Positions 42,418-52,528 of a stretch of 64,000 nt of DNA are shown piece after piece; the first letter of the stretch is position 1, and each line of letters starts with the position of its first letter. The stretch is from Streptomyces rubrogriseus (GTDB taxonomy: Bacteria > Actinomycetota > Actinomycetes > Streptomycetales > Streptomycetaceae): the NCBI RefSeq assembly GCF_027947575.1, contig NZ_CP116256.1:6386001-6450000 (forward strand). The letters run 5' to 3'. The position numbers were made by a program, and so were the translations under genes. The notes below the pieces were generated by a model that made no database searches, was not told the origin of the DNA, and worked only from the letters and a program-made list of their open reading frames with translations.

Positions 42418-44541
42418 TCAGGCGTCGATGCGCGACCGGTCCAGCGTCGCCGCCGAGCTGGAGATGAACTCCTTGCGGGGTGCGACGTCGTTGCCCATCA
42501 GCAGGTCGAAGACCTGCTCGGCGGAGTCCAGGTCGGTCAGGTTGATCCGGCGCAGGGTCCGGCGGCGCGGGTCCATGGTCGTCTCCGCCAGCTGGTCGGC
42601 GTCCATCTCGCCGAGGCCCTTGTAGCGCTGGATGGAGTCCTTGTACCGGATGTTCTTGCTCTGGAACTCCATGAGCTTGTCGCGCAGCTCGCGGTCCGAG
42701 TACGTGTAGACGTACTTGTCCTGGCCCTTCTTCGGCTGCACCAGCTCGATGCGGTGCAGCGGCGGCACTGCGGCGAACACCCGGCCGGCCTCGACCATGG
42801 GCCGCATGTAGCGGTGGAAGAGGGTCAGCAGCAGGGTGCGGATGTGGGAGCCGTCCACGTCGGCGTCGGTCATCATGATGATCTTGCCGTAGCGGGCCGC
42901 GTCGATGTCGAAGGTACGGCCCGACCCGGCTCCTATGACCTGGATGATCGCCCCGCACTCGGCGTTCTTCAGCATGTCCGTCACGGAGGACTTCTGGACG
43001 TTGAGGATCTTGCCCCGGATCGGCAGCAGCGCCTGGAACTCGGAGTTGCGGGCGAGCTTGGCGGTGCCCAGCGCGGAGTCGCCCTCGACGATGAACAGCT
43101 CGCTGCGGTCGACGTCGTCGCTGCGGCAGTCGGCGAGCTTCGCGGGCAGCGACGACGACTCCAGGGCCGTCTTGCGGCGCTGGGCGTCCTTGTGCTGGCG
43201 CGCCGCGATACGGGTACGGGCCGCGGCGACGGCCTTCTCCATGACCACCCGGGCCTGCTGGGCCGCGTCACGCTTGGTCGAGGTGAGGAACGCCTTCAGT
43301 TCCCTGCTGATCACGCTGTTCACGATCCGGCGGGCCGCCGAGGTGCCGAGGACCTCCTTGGTCTGGCCCTCGAACTGCGGCTCGGCGAGGCGGACGGTGA
43401 CGACCGCCGTCAGCCCTTCCAGGGCGTCGTCCTTGACGATGTCGTCCTCGGCGACGCGCAGCATCTTCTTGGTGCGCAGCACCTCGTTCATCGTCTTGGC
43501 CACGGCCTGCTCGAAGCCCGCGACGTGGGTGCCGCCCTTGGGCGTGGCGATGATGTTGACGAACGACCTGACCGTGGTGTCGTAACCGGTGCCCCAGCGC
43601 AGTGCGACGTCGACACCGAGGTCACGGGTGACCTCGCTGGGCGTCATCTGACCGTCCTCGTCCAGGACCGGGACCGTCTCCTTGAAGCTGCCCTGTCCAC
43701 TGAAGCGCAGGACGTCGCAGACAGGCCGGTCGGCGGCCAGGAACTCGCAGAACTCGCTGATGCCCCCGTCGAAGCGGAACGACTCCTCGCCCTTGCTGCC
43801 GCCGTCGCCGAGACCGAACTCGTCGCGGACGACGATGGTCAGTCCGGGCACCAGGAACGCGGTCTGGCGGGCCCGCTGGTGCAGGTTGTCCAGGGAGAGC
43901 TTCGCGTCCTTGAGGAAGATCTGGCGGTCCGCCCAGTACCGCACGCGCGTGCCCCTGCGGCTCTTGGGGACCTTCTTCACCTTGCGCAGCCCGCTCCCGG
44001 CCTCGAACTTCGCGTCCGGCCCGGCCTTCGCGAACGTCCCCGGGACCCCGCGCCGGAAACTGATGGCGTGGGTGTGCCCGCCGAGGTCGACCTCGATGTC
44101 CAGGCGGGCGGACAGGGCGTTCACCACGGAGGCGCCGACGCCGTGCAGGCCGCCGGAGGCGGCGTAGGCGCCGCCGCCGAACTTGCCGCCGGCGTGCAGC
44201 TTGGTCATGACGACCTCGACGCCGGACAGGCCGGTCTTGGGCTCGACGTCGACCGGGATGCCCCGGCCGTTGTCCCGGACCTCGACCGAGGCGTCGTCGT
44301 GGAGGATCACTTCGATGTGGTCGCAGTAACCACCCAGGGCCTCGTCGACGGAGTTGTCGATGATCTCCCACAGGCAGTGCATCAGGCCACGGCTGTCGGT
44401 CGATCCGATGTACATGCCCGGACGCTTGCGCACGGCCTCGAGCCCCTCGAGGACGAGCAGGTGCCGCGCGGTGTAGTTGGATCCGTCCCGGTCTGCTCCT
44501 GCCAGCAGCGCAGTGGACGGCACGGATGTCTCGGCGGTCAC
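42418..44541 (-). CDS. parE: DNA topoisomerase IV subunit B
   Basis: A 707-residue GHKL ATPase/TOPRIM protein: EIIDNSVDEALGG and DNGRGIPVD for ATP, GGLHGVGASVVNALS, the TOPRIM motifs EGDSALGTAKLARN and MTDADVDGSHIRTLLLT, and the C-terminal QRYKGLGEMDADQLAETTMDP. With ParC 14 kb away it decatenates daughter chromosomes. It is called ParE, not GyrB, because of its partner and its place next to hrdB; gyrB normally lies beside recF. GTG at 44541 follows GAGGAG at good distance; an ATG-like extension upstream lacks support. Confidence 0.9.
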   Translation of the reverse strand: MTAETSVPSTALLAGADRDGSNYTARHLLVLEGLEAVRKRPGMYIGSTDSRGLMHCLWEIIDNSVDEALGGYCDHIEVILHDDASVEVRDNGRGIPVDVEPKTGLSGVEVVMTKLHAGGKFGGGAYAASGGLHGVGASVVNALSARLDIEVDLGGHTHAISFRRGVPGTFAKAGPDAKFEAGSGLRKVKKVPKSRRGTRVRYWADRQIFLKDAKLSLDNLHQRARQTAFLVPGLTIVVRDEFGLGDGGSKGEESFRFDGGISEFCEFLAADRPVCDVLRFSGQGSFKETVPVLDEDGQMTPSEVTRDLGVDVALRWGTGYDTTVRSFVNIIATPKGGTHVAGFEQAVAKTMNEVLRTKKMLRVAEDDIVKDDALEGLTAVVTVRLAEPQFEGQTKEVLGTSAARRIVNSVISRELKAFLTSTKRDAAQQARVVMEKAVAAARTRIAARQHKDAQRRKTALESSSLPAKLADCRSDDVDRSELFIVEGDSALGTAKLARNSEFQALLPIRGKILNVQKSSVTDMLKNAECGAIIQVIGAGSGRTFDIDAARYGKIIMMTDADVDGSHIRTLLLTLFHRYMRPMVEAGRVFAAVPPLHRIELVQPKKGQDKYVYTYSDRELRDKLMEFQSKNIRYKDSIQRYKGLGEMDADQLAETTMDPRRRTLRRINLTDLDSAEQVFDLLMGNDVAPRKEFISSSAATLDRSRIDA

Positions 44542-44981
44542 GCGGTTCGCTCCTCGCTGAATTTCAGATGGGGCCCCGCTGGGTAAGGGCGCGGCTCTGT
44601 TCACCGGTCAGAGGGTACCGAGGCGTGGTAGAGCCGTTGTAACGCCACCCTCGTCACGCGCTCACCCTAGTCCAGGATCGCATACCTGTTCGATCCCTCG
44701 ATGGGGTGAAGTACACATCACGTTCCCTTCGACGCATGAACCATTTAGGCTCCGGGCACGTCCTCATGAACAAACCGGCAACCCAGCCGGCGGGACCGAC
44801 ACTGACCGACTGCGCGAACCCGTACGACACAAAGACACGCAATACGGCACATTCGCCGCCAATCGGCAACAGCCGGCCCCTCGGAAAGTTTTTTCGAGGA
44901 AAAGCCACGAGCGGGAACGTTTTGGGGCTGGTTGGATGTTGACCCTGGTACGACAGCTCGTCGAGCTAGAGAAGAGGCGAC
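44542..44981. other. Divergent intergenic region parE / Cys-rich protein
   Basis: 440 bp. Low-GC for this genome around 44700-44930. GGGAAC (44911-44916) followed by GTTG 19 bases later resembles a SigR-type promoter for the rightward gene, but spacing is one base too long. TTGACC (44939-44944) has no good -10. No RNA gene or ORF seen. Confidence 0.4.
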
Positions 44982-45212
44982 GTGACTACTGTTCTGACTT
45001 CCGCAAGCCCGCTGACGGCCGCCGATCGTTGCGACCGCTGCGGCGCCCAGGCATACCTGCGCGTCGTCCTGCTGAGCGGCGGAGAACTGCTCTTCTGCGC
45101 CCACCACGGTCGCAAGTTCGAGCCGGAACTCAAGAAGATCGCCGCTGAGATACAGGACGAGACGGAGCGGCTGACGACCGTTCCGGCATCTTCCGCCGAG
45201 GAAGAGCGCTGA
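44982..45212 (+). CDS. Small Cys-rich (zinc-ribbon-like, DUF7455-type) protein
   Basis: A 76-residue protein. CDRCGAQA (about 17-24) and LLFCAHHGRKF (about 47-57) give a CxxC...CxHH set that can bind zinc; the remaining C-terminus is a charged helix (EPELKKIAAEIQDETERL). Homologues are found next to parE/hrdB in Streptomyces; function unknown. GTG start at 44982 has GAGAAGAGGCGAC upstream. It is followed by a very strong terminator. Confidence 0.85.
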   Translation: MTTVLTSASPLTAADRCDRCGAQAYLRVVLLSGGELLFCAHHGRKFEPELKKIAAEIQDETERLTTVPASSAEEER

Positions 45213-45255
45213 CTCAACGCGCCCGACGACGAGCCGAATCGGCACAGGCCGGTGA

Positions 45256-45294
45256 ACGGGCGGCCGCCTCCGGAACCCGGAGGCGGCCGCCCGT
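45256..45294. terminator. Bidirectional terminator with 18-bp stem
   Basis: ACGGGCGGCCGCCTCCGG and its exact complement flank a 3-base loop, between the Cys-rich protein gene and the convergent protease gene. Confidence 0.88.
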
Positions 45295-45323
45295 GCTCGT
45301 ACCCGAAAGGCTCTCAGCGGCCG

Positions 45324-46181
45324 TCAGACGCCCCCGCGCTGCCGCGCGGCCGTGCCGTCCCAGCCCAGCGTCCGCAGTATCGAGGAGACCCGCGTGTACA
45401 CCCCGGGACTGCCCGGGCGCCCGCAGCCGCTCCCCCAGGACACGAGACCGATGAGTCTGCCCCGACCGACCAGCGGTCCTCCGCTGTCCCCCTGACAGGC
45501 GTCACGGCCCCCGGCCTCCTCGCCGGCACAGAGCATGGTGCCCGGGAGGTAGTGGCCGTCGTCATCGCCCGGATACGCCCGCTCGCAGGACGCGTCGGGG
45601 AGTACGCGCACCCGGGACGCGTGCAGGCCGTTCGCGTAGTCTCCGGCGCCCGAGGTGTCCCCCCAGCCGTAGACAAGGGCCGCGGTGTCCGGTGTGTACG
45701 CCGGGTCGCCTTCCGCAGCCATCCCTATGACCGAGTCGGCGGGTAGGGCTTCGGAGAGCGTGAGCACCGCGAAGTCGCCGGCGTTGGTGCCGTCGTCGTG
45801 CTCCGGATTCACCCACACGGAGCGGACGGGGATCTCCTGGCCCCGGTCCGACAGCAGGTCGGTGCGGCCCGCGATGACCCTCAGGTCGTCCACCTGTTCC
45901 GGCGGCGACCCGAGAACCTCCTCCCCCAGACAGTGGGCCGCCGTGAGCACGGTGGTCCGGCCGACGGCCACTCCGCCGCAGAACTGTCCCGCCCGCGTAC
46001 CCCCGAACCGGTCACGACTGGACAGGGCGACGGTCCACGGACTGTCGGACACCTCGACCGGAAAGCCGCCGACGACGATGCTGTCGGCGGCCGCGGGGGC
46101 GGCGGACCCCAGCGGTATCGCGGTCGCCGCGGCCGCCAGCACCAGCGGCCGGGCCAGTGTCCGGGCAAAGAGACGACGCAT
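45324..46181 (-). CDS. Secreted trypsin-like serine protease (S1)
   Basis: A 285-residue exported protease. Signal peptide about 1-32 (RRLFARTLARPLVLAAAATAIPLGSAAPAAADS), mature N-terminus at or near IVVGG (35-39), as in self-activated trypsins. Catalytic triad: His 83 (TAAHC), Asp 136 (NAGDFAVL), Ser 233 (GDSGGP). Asp 227, six residues before the Ser, predicts cleavage after Arg or Lys. Six Cys residues can form three disulfides. Monocistronic: strong hairpins on both sides. Resembles S. griseus trypsin-type enzymes. Confidence 0.93.
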   Translation of the reverse strand: MRRLFARTLARPLVLAAAATAIPLGSAAPAAADSIVVGGFPVEVSDSPWTVALSSRDRFGGTRAGQFCGGVAVGRTTVLTAAHCLGEEVLGSPPEQVDDLRVIAGRTDLLSDRGQEIPVRSVWVNPEHDDGTNAGDFAVLTLSEALPADSVIGMAAEGDPAYTPDTAALVYGWGDTSGAGDYANGLHASRVRVLPDASCERAYPGDDDGHYLPGTMLCAGEEAGGRDACQGDSGGPLVGRGRLIGLVSWGSGCGRPGSPGVYTRVSSILRTLGWDGTAARQRGGV

Positions 46182-46262
46182 GCGGGCTCCTCACTCCTAG
46201 GTGGTCATGGGACACCCAGAGTGATCCAGTACGCCGTGCCGCGCACCCGCTGCCCAGCACGA

Positions 46263-46295
46263 AGGCCCGGCCCCGCACCTGGCGGGACCGGGCCT
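46263..46295 (-). terminator. hrdB terminator
   Basis: An 8-bp outer stem AGGCCCGG / CCGGGCCT and a 5-bp inner stem CCCGC / GCGGG around a 5-base loop, between the protease promoter and the hrdB stop codon. Confidence 0.8.
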
Positions 46296-46360
46296 CAGTC
46301 GCTCGAACCGACCGCTCGTACCGTCCGGTCGTGCTGCCGGTCCGTACTGTCGGCTACGAC

Positions 46361-47896
<1,536 letters not shown>

Positions 47897-48203
47897 GAAC
47901 AACCTCTCGGAACGTTGAAAAACGGCTTCCGGCCCCGTCCACGGCGGACAGGGGCCGACCACCGGCTTGGGAATGGGCCGACGGTGCGGGCGGGCCGGGG
48001 AGATGCACAGCGCCGTGAACGGCGTCCGTATTCCCTCCGCGGCTGTCACCTCTTAGGTCATCGTGTTGTTCCCAAGAGCGTTACGCCCAATCCGCGTGGC
48101 CCGAGTCACACCCCGTAAGCGATCAAAATTGGTCAGATGCGGATAAACAAGGTCATCAACTCGTACCTTCCGACCGCACGAGGAAGGCGCAGCCCGCTCA
48201 TCA
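47897..48203. other. hrdB leader and promoter region
   Basis: About 300 bp upstream of hrdB up to the terminator of the FCD regulator gene. It must contain the hrdB promoter(s); a segment GGGAACAACACGATGACC on the minus strand (about 48056-48073) has a SigR-like GGGAAC but GTG instead of GTT 18 bases later. I cannot assign start sites. Confidence 0.45.
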
Positions 48204-48253
48204 CACCTTCGGACCCCGTGGAACCGCGAGCGGCTCCGCGGGGTCCGAAGGTG
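48204..48253 (-). terminator. Terminator between FCD regulator and hrdB promoter region
   Basis: A 14-bp perfect outer stem CACCTTCGGACCCC / GGGGTCCGAAGGTG with an inner G+C-rich hairpin, 71 bp after the FCD regulator stop codon; it insulates hrdB. Confidence 0.8.
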
Positions 48254-48324
48254 ACGGCGGTGGCCGGCCACAGCCACAGGAGGGGTTTGGCGTGCCCGGA
48301 CCGCGCCGTTCCGGTGGAAGGCGG

Positions 48325-49212
48325 TCAGTGCTCGCGAGGGGCGGGCACCACGCGTTCCACCTCTGGGTGGACGGTCAGAAGTTGACGCATGGCCGCCTCG
48401 GCCGCCGCGCCGTCACCGGTGGCGAGGGCGTCGACGATCCTGCCGTGCTGTGCGAGCGACACGTCGTTCGGCCGGTCACAGCCCGTGACCGGACCGCCGG
48501 AGACGTGGAGGGCGGCGGAGACGATGCCGGAGAGGTGGTCCAGCATCCGGTTGCCCGCGATCTGGATGAGCAGGCTGTGGAACTCCGCATCGGCGCGCGA
48601 GAAGGTGAGCGCGTCGCCCTGCCCCATGGCGTGGCCCATGATCCCGACCATGTCGGACAGCCTCTGCTGGACGTCCTCACGCCCGTGCCCGGCGGCCAGG
48701 CGCGCGGCGAGCGGCTCGATCGTCCAGCGCAGCTCGCTCAGCTCGCGGCGCTGGTCGTCGCGCTGCGGACCGAAGGCACGCCATTCGATGATGTCCGGAT
48801 CCAGGAGGTTCCAGTCACTGACGGGGCGCACGCGGGTGCCGACATTGGGGCGAGCGCTGACCAGCCCCTTGGCCTCCAGCACGCGCAGGGACTCGCGCAC
48901 CACGGTGCGGGAGACCTCGAAACGCTGTCCGATCTCCTCGGGCACCAGCGGGCGGTCGGCACCCAGGTCGCCGGAAACGATCATCTGGCCCAGCTGCTGG
49001 ACGAGTTGCCCGTGCAGTCCGCGGCCACGGTTGCCCGCGGTGCGCCGGCCCACGCGCCCCAGCTCGGGCTCCACCCCTTCCCAGGAGGGCGCCCCGACGC
49101 GGTCGACGGCGGGCGTCTCCGCGTACGGGTAGCGGTCGAGTTCGCCCGGGTTCGCGAGGCCGGAGTCGGCGGAACGGGCGGCGGTCATCATGGTGTGCGC
49201 AAGGGTACTCAC
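48325..49212 (-). CDS. GntR-family regulator, FadR/FCD type
   Basis: A 295-residue regulator. An N-terminal extension of about 60 residues precedes the winged helix (LVPEEIGQRFEVSRTVVRESLRVLEAKGLVSARPNVGTRVRP, about 85-130). The FCD domain (about 145-285) has EWRAFGP, the metal-binding set AEFHSLLIQIAGNRML, and QHGRIVDALATGDGAAAEAAMRQLL. Sugar-acid or carboxylate ligands are typical. GTG at 49212 follows AAGGA at 4 bases; further upstream in-frame codons have poor context. It is separated from hrdB by a terminator, so its place beside hrdB may be coincidental. Confidence 0.87.
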   Translation of the reverse strand: MSTLAHTMMTAARSADSGLANPGELDRYPYAETPAVDRVGAPSWEGVEPELGRVGRRTAGNRGRGLHGQLVQQLGQMIVSGDLGADRPLVPEEIGQRFEVSRTVVRESLRVLEAKGLVSARPNVGTRVRPVSDWNLLDPDIIEWRAFGPQRDDQRRELSELRWTIEPLAARLAAGHGREDVQQRLSDMVGIMGHAMGQGDALTFSRADAEFHSLLIQIAGNRMLDHLSGIVSAALHVSGGPVTGCDRPNDVSLAQHGRIVDALATGDGAAAEAAMRQLLTVHPEVERVVPAPREH

Positions 49213-49375
49213 GCATCCTTTGTCGGCGCCGACCTCAACTCCCTTGAGGTCTTTGGTGAAAAGCACACGAAAGGGTGATCGCTCACCCCGTCGCAATTGA
49301 CGCCTTATCGGAAAGAAATGGGCTTTCCCCGGGGAGTTGCGCACACGGTCGGAACGGAAGGGTGGGAGAGGGTCC

Positions 49376-51583
49376 TCAAACCCTGCTGCGCAGGGTCATG
49401 AGCAGATAGGCGCAGAGCAACGCGGTCAGCGACAACGTCATTGCGCCGCCCACCGGTTGGGCGATCAGGCGCAGTACCTCCGCCACGTACCGCTCGCCTC
49501 CGAACGGCCACTGGGTCAGAAGGACCTCGCGCACCCGCATCGGCAGTCCGGCGGCCGTCCGCACGGACGGTCCCTCCCAGACCTTCTGTACGAGCGGTAC
49601 GACGACGACCGGGACGGCGACCACCACGGCCAGCCCGGCGGTGGTGGAACGGAAGACGCCCGCGGCGAGCACTCCGGACCAGGCGCACCCGACGACGAGC
49701 CCGAGCCAACCCGCACTCAGCGCGGGCCAGTCGGCGGGGGCCTGGGCGAGCTCCGGCCCGTAGAAGAGGCGGAGCACCTCGGCGTCGCAGCCCACCGTCA
49801 GCGCGGCCAGCAGCAGTGCGGTGGCCGCGGAGACGAGGAGTTTGGCGGTCAGCAGCCCCAGGCGTCGGGGCACGGTGCCGCGGTCCGCCGCCAGGGCGGG
49901 GTGGCGGAACTCGTCGCCGAAGGCGAGGGCGCCGAGCAGCCCGGCGCCGAGCGCGGCGGGCGGAAGCGGGAGTTCCCGCGGCCAGGCGGCCAGGAGTCGC
50001 GGCTGCGGGGTGTGTCCGACTCGGGCCAGGACCACGGCGACGACGGCGGACACGAGGAGGACGACCGCGCCGGTGACGAACCCGGTGCGGACGCCCACCG
50101 CGCGACGGAGTTCGTAGCGCAGCGGACGGAGCGGGCTGGGAGCGGAGCGGACGGAGATCGGCGGCGGCAGCGTGGCGGTCGCTTCCCGGGCCCGCGCGCC
50201 GCCCGCGTCGAGGACGCGGAACGGGCGCGTGGTGCGGAGCGGAGCGGCGTCGAGCGCGGAGGGGCAGGCAGCAGGCGCGGAGGGACCGGGAGCGGATACG
50301 GAAGGCCCGGGAGCGGACGCGGAATGCCCGGATGCGGGTTCGGCGGGACTGGGAGCGGACGCGGAATGCCCGGATGCGGGTTCGGCGGGACTGGGAGCGG
50401 ACGCGGAATGCCCGGATGCGGGTTCGGCGGGACCGGGAGCGGCTTCGGGGTGGTGGCCGGAGGCTGGGGCCTGGCGGGGGCCGGGAGTTCTGTTCGGGAC
50501 GGTTCCCGATGCGGGGCCGTCCGCGTCTCCGTGCCCGGCACCGCGCCCGTCTTCGACGGTTTCGCCTTCCGTGGCGGGAGACGGGAGGAGCACGCCGGGC
50601 GTCTCCGGGCCCGGCCCTCCCGCGCTCAACGTGCCTGTGCCCGGCTCTCGATCGCCGTCCGGCTCCTGGCGTTCCTGCTGCCGGGCTGCGGGAATCTCAC
50701 CGGCTCCGGGGCCCATGTCACCGACCTCGTCAGCGAGTTGGTGCACGAGGATGCCGTGCCGAAAGGCCGCCTCGCCGATGTCGGCGCACGTACTGCCGTA
50801 CACCGCCAGCCGGTTGCCGCCCTCGCGTACCACCTCGACGGAACGGCGGGCCGCGCGTGCCTCCTTGGTCACCAGGGCCGCGAGCCGGGCGGCGTGCGGG
50901 CTGCGTACGGCGACGCGGGGGCGCAGCCGGGTACGGGAGAACTCCGCCGCCTCCTGGTCGGCGACGACTCTGCCCCGCTCGAGTGTGACGACGTGGTCGG
51001 CCCTGCGCGCGGCCTCCTTGGGATCCGCCGTGCTGAACAGCACCGTGCCGCCCTGTGCGGCGTGCGCGCGCAGCGCTCCGTGCAGTCCCCGGGCATCGTG
51101 GGTGGAGAGGGCGCCGGCGGGATCGTCGAAGACCAGGGTGTGCGGGTCGGGGACCAGTGCGCAGGCCAGTCCGAGGCGCCGGTCCATGCCCCGGGAGAGG
51201 GAGCCGAGGCGTTCGTCGCGCAGGCCCAGGAGACCGACCGACTCCAGGACCTCGTCGGCCCTGCGGGCGGGAACACCGGCGGCGGCGCACAGCATGCGGA
51301 GATGGCCGCGCACCGTACGGGCGGGGTGGCCCGGAACGTCCCCCAGCAGCACGCCGACCTCGCGTGAGGGGTGGGCGATGCGGTGCAGGGGGCGGCCTCT
51401 GAAGTAGGTGAGGCCACGGCCCCGCTGAAGGCCGAGCATGAGTCTGAGTGCCGTCGTCTTGCCGGCGCCCGATGCTCCGAGCAGCGCGGTGACGCGGCCC
51501 GCGCGCGCCTCGAACGAGACGTCGTCGACGGCGGGCGGAAGCTCCTTGCGGGGGTTGCTGGTCAGTCCGAAGGCCTGGATCAC
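49376..51583 (-). CDS. ABC transporter: ATPase fused to a permease through a repeat-rich linker
   Basis: A 735-residue fusion. Residues about 1-215 form an ABC ATPase: Walker A GASGAGKTT, signature SLSRGMDRRLGLACAL, Walker B HTLVFDDP (DDP instead of DEP) and STADPKEAARRADHVV with no H-loop His. Residues about 300-490 are a low-complexity Pro/Ser/Ala/Gly linker with a 14-residue unit (PASGHSASAPSPAE) repeated three times. The rest (about 505-735) has six hydrophobic segments of an ABC-2-type permease. Substrate unknown; the degenerate ATPase motifs suggest slow or regulatory ATP use. GTG at 51583 matches the usual family N-terminus VIQAFGLTSNPRKELPPA. Confidence 0.8.
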   Translation of the reverse strand: MIQAFGLTSNPRKELPPAVDDVSFEARAGRVTALLGASGAGKTTALRLMLGLQRGRGLTYFRGRPLHRIAHPSREVGVLLGDVPGHPARTVRGHLRMLCAAAGVPARRADEVLESVGLLGLRDERLGSLSRGMDRRLGLACALVPDPHTLVFDDPAGALSTHDARGLHGALRAHAAQGGTVLFSTADPKEAARRADHVVTLERGRVVADQEAAEFSRTRLRPRVAVRSPHAARLAALVTKEARAARRSVEVVREGGNRLAVYGSTCADIGEAAFRHGILVHQLADEVGDMGPGAGEIPAARQQERQEPDGDREPGTGTLSAGGPGPETPGVLLPSPATEGETVEDGRGAGHGDADGPASGTVPNRTPGPRQAPASGHHPEAAPGPAEPASGHSASAPSPAEPASGHSASAPSPAEPASGHSASAPGPSVSAPGPSAPAACPSALDAAPLRTTRPFRVLDAGGARAREATATLPPPISVRSAPSPLRPLRYELRRAVGVRTGFVTGAVVLLVSAVVAVVLARVGHTPQPRLLAAWPRELPLPPAALGAGLLGALAFGDEFRHPALAADRGTVPRRLGLLTAKLLVSAATALLLAALTVGCDAEVLRLFYGPELAQAPADWPALSAGWLGLVVGCAWSGVLAAGVFRSTTAGLAVVVAVPVVVVPLVQKVWEGPSVRTAAGLPMRVREVLLTQWPFGGERYVAEVLRLIAQPVGGAMTLSLTALLCAYLLMTLRSRV
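50312..50440 (-). repeat. 42-bp tandem repeats in the linker of the fused ABC transporter
   Basis: Three near-identical 42-bp units, each encoding PASGHSASAPSPAE (last unit diverges), within the coding sequence. They are in frame, so copy-number change would not disrupt the gene. Confidence 0.85.
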
Positions 51584-51638
51584 CCGTAGCAAGATAGCGT
51601 GTGATATCCGATTTTTCGGGCATCGTGCGGGCCCGGCG

Positions 51639-52397
51639 TCAGACCTCGGGACGGAGCATCGGCGGGTTGAGGAGGGTGGCGCCGCCCGCGCGGAAGAGCT
51701 GGGCGGGACGGCCGCCCTGGCGGGTGGTCGTGCCGCCGGTGGGCACGAGGAAGCCGGGGGTGCCCGTCACTTTGCGGTGGAAGTTGCGCGGGTCGAGCGC
51801 CACGCTCCACACCGCCTCGTAGACACGGCGAAGCTCCCCCACGGTGAACTCGGGCGGGCAGAAGGCGGTGGCCAGCGACGAGTACTCGATCTTGGAGCGG
51901 GCTCGCTCCACGCCGTCCGCCAGGATCTGGGCGTGGTCGAAGGCGAGCGGCGCCACCGCCTCGTCGGCACGGCCGTAGCCACTCTGTTCGAGCAGTTCCT
52001 CGACCGGCGCCCAGCGGGCGTTGCTGGCGTCGCCACCGGCTCGCGGCGCGGGCAGGTCGGGGGCGAGCGCGAGGTGGGCGACGCTGACCACCCGCATGCG
52101 GGGGTCGCGCTCGGGGTCACCGTACGTCGCGAGCTGCTCCAGGTGGGCGCCGTTGTCCTGGGTCGGTGCGGCAGGGTCGTGGACGCACAGCCCGGTCTCC
52201 TCGGCCAGCTCCCGCGCCGCCGCCTGCGCCAGGTCCTCGCCGTCCCGTACGAACCCGCCGGGCAGGGCCCAGCGGCCCTGGAACGGCGGCTCACCCCTGC
52301 GCACCGCCAGCGCGCACAGTGAGTGGCGACGCACGGTCAGCACGACCAGGTCCACAGTGACGGCGAAGGGCGGAAAAGCTGACGGGTCGTAGGGCAT
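51639..52397 (-). CDS. NrtR-like Nudix/winged-helix protein
   Basis: A 252-residue protein. The Nudix domain (about 10-150) has an intact Nudix box GGFVRDGEDLAQAAARELAEETGL, so hydrolysis of ADP-ribose or a related compound is possible. The C-terminal part (about 165-245, YSSLATAFCPPEFTVGELRRVYEAVWSVALDPRNFHRKVTGTPGF) is the winged-helix domain of NrtR-type regulators of NAD metabolism. A pseudopalindrome TCGTC-TGCCT-GACGA lies 14 bp upstream of the start. It may be a regulator, an enzyme or both; no NAD gene is adjacent. The ATG at 52397 gives the standard N-terminus. Confidence 0.8.
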   Translation of the reverse strand: MPYDPSAFPPFAVTVDLVVLTVRRHSLCALAVRRGEPPFQGRWALPGGFVRDGEDLAQAAARELAEETGLCVHDPAAPTQDNGAHLEQLATYGDPERDPRMRVVSVAHLALAPDLPAPRAGGDASNARWAPVEELLEQSGYGRADEAVAPLAFDHAQILADGVERARSKIEYSSLATAFCPPEFTVGELRRVYEAVWSVALDPRNFHRKVTGTPGFLVPTGGTTTRQGGRPAQLFRAGGATLLNPPMLRPEV

Positions 52398-52410
52398 GCG
52401 GCGATCATAG

Positions 52411-52425
52411 TCGTCTGCCTGACGA
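52411..52425. promoter_or_regulatory. Candidate operator upstream of the NrtR-like gene
   Basis: TCGTC-TGCCT-GACGA, 15 bp, between the NrtR-like gene start and the DUF4192 gene's 3' end. Consistent with autoregulation; not compared to a known NrtR consensus. Confidence 0.4.
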
Positions 52426-52528
52426 TAAACACTCCCTTCGCCATCCGCTTCGCCGCTGATCCACTTCCTACCGACCTGCGCCTCCCTGCCCGGCGCCCCC
52501 GGGCACGTCCGGGCCTCGGCCGTCCGCC

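Noticed and set aside
44911..44938. SigR-like promoter for the Cys-rich protein gene
   Set aside because: GGGAAC and GTT spacing is 19, one base too long, and the -10 match is short; left unassigned.
50312..50440. Tandem repeats considered as CRISPR
   Set aside because: Units are adjacent without spacers and lie in frame in a coding linker; no cas genes.
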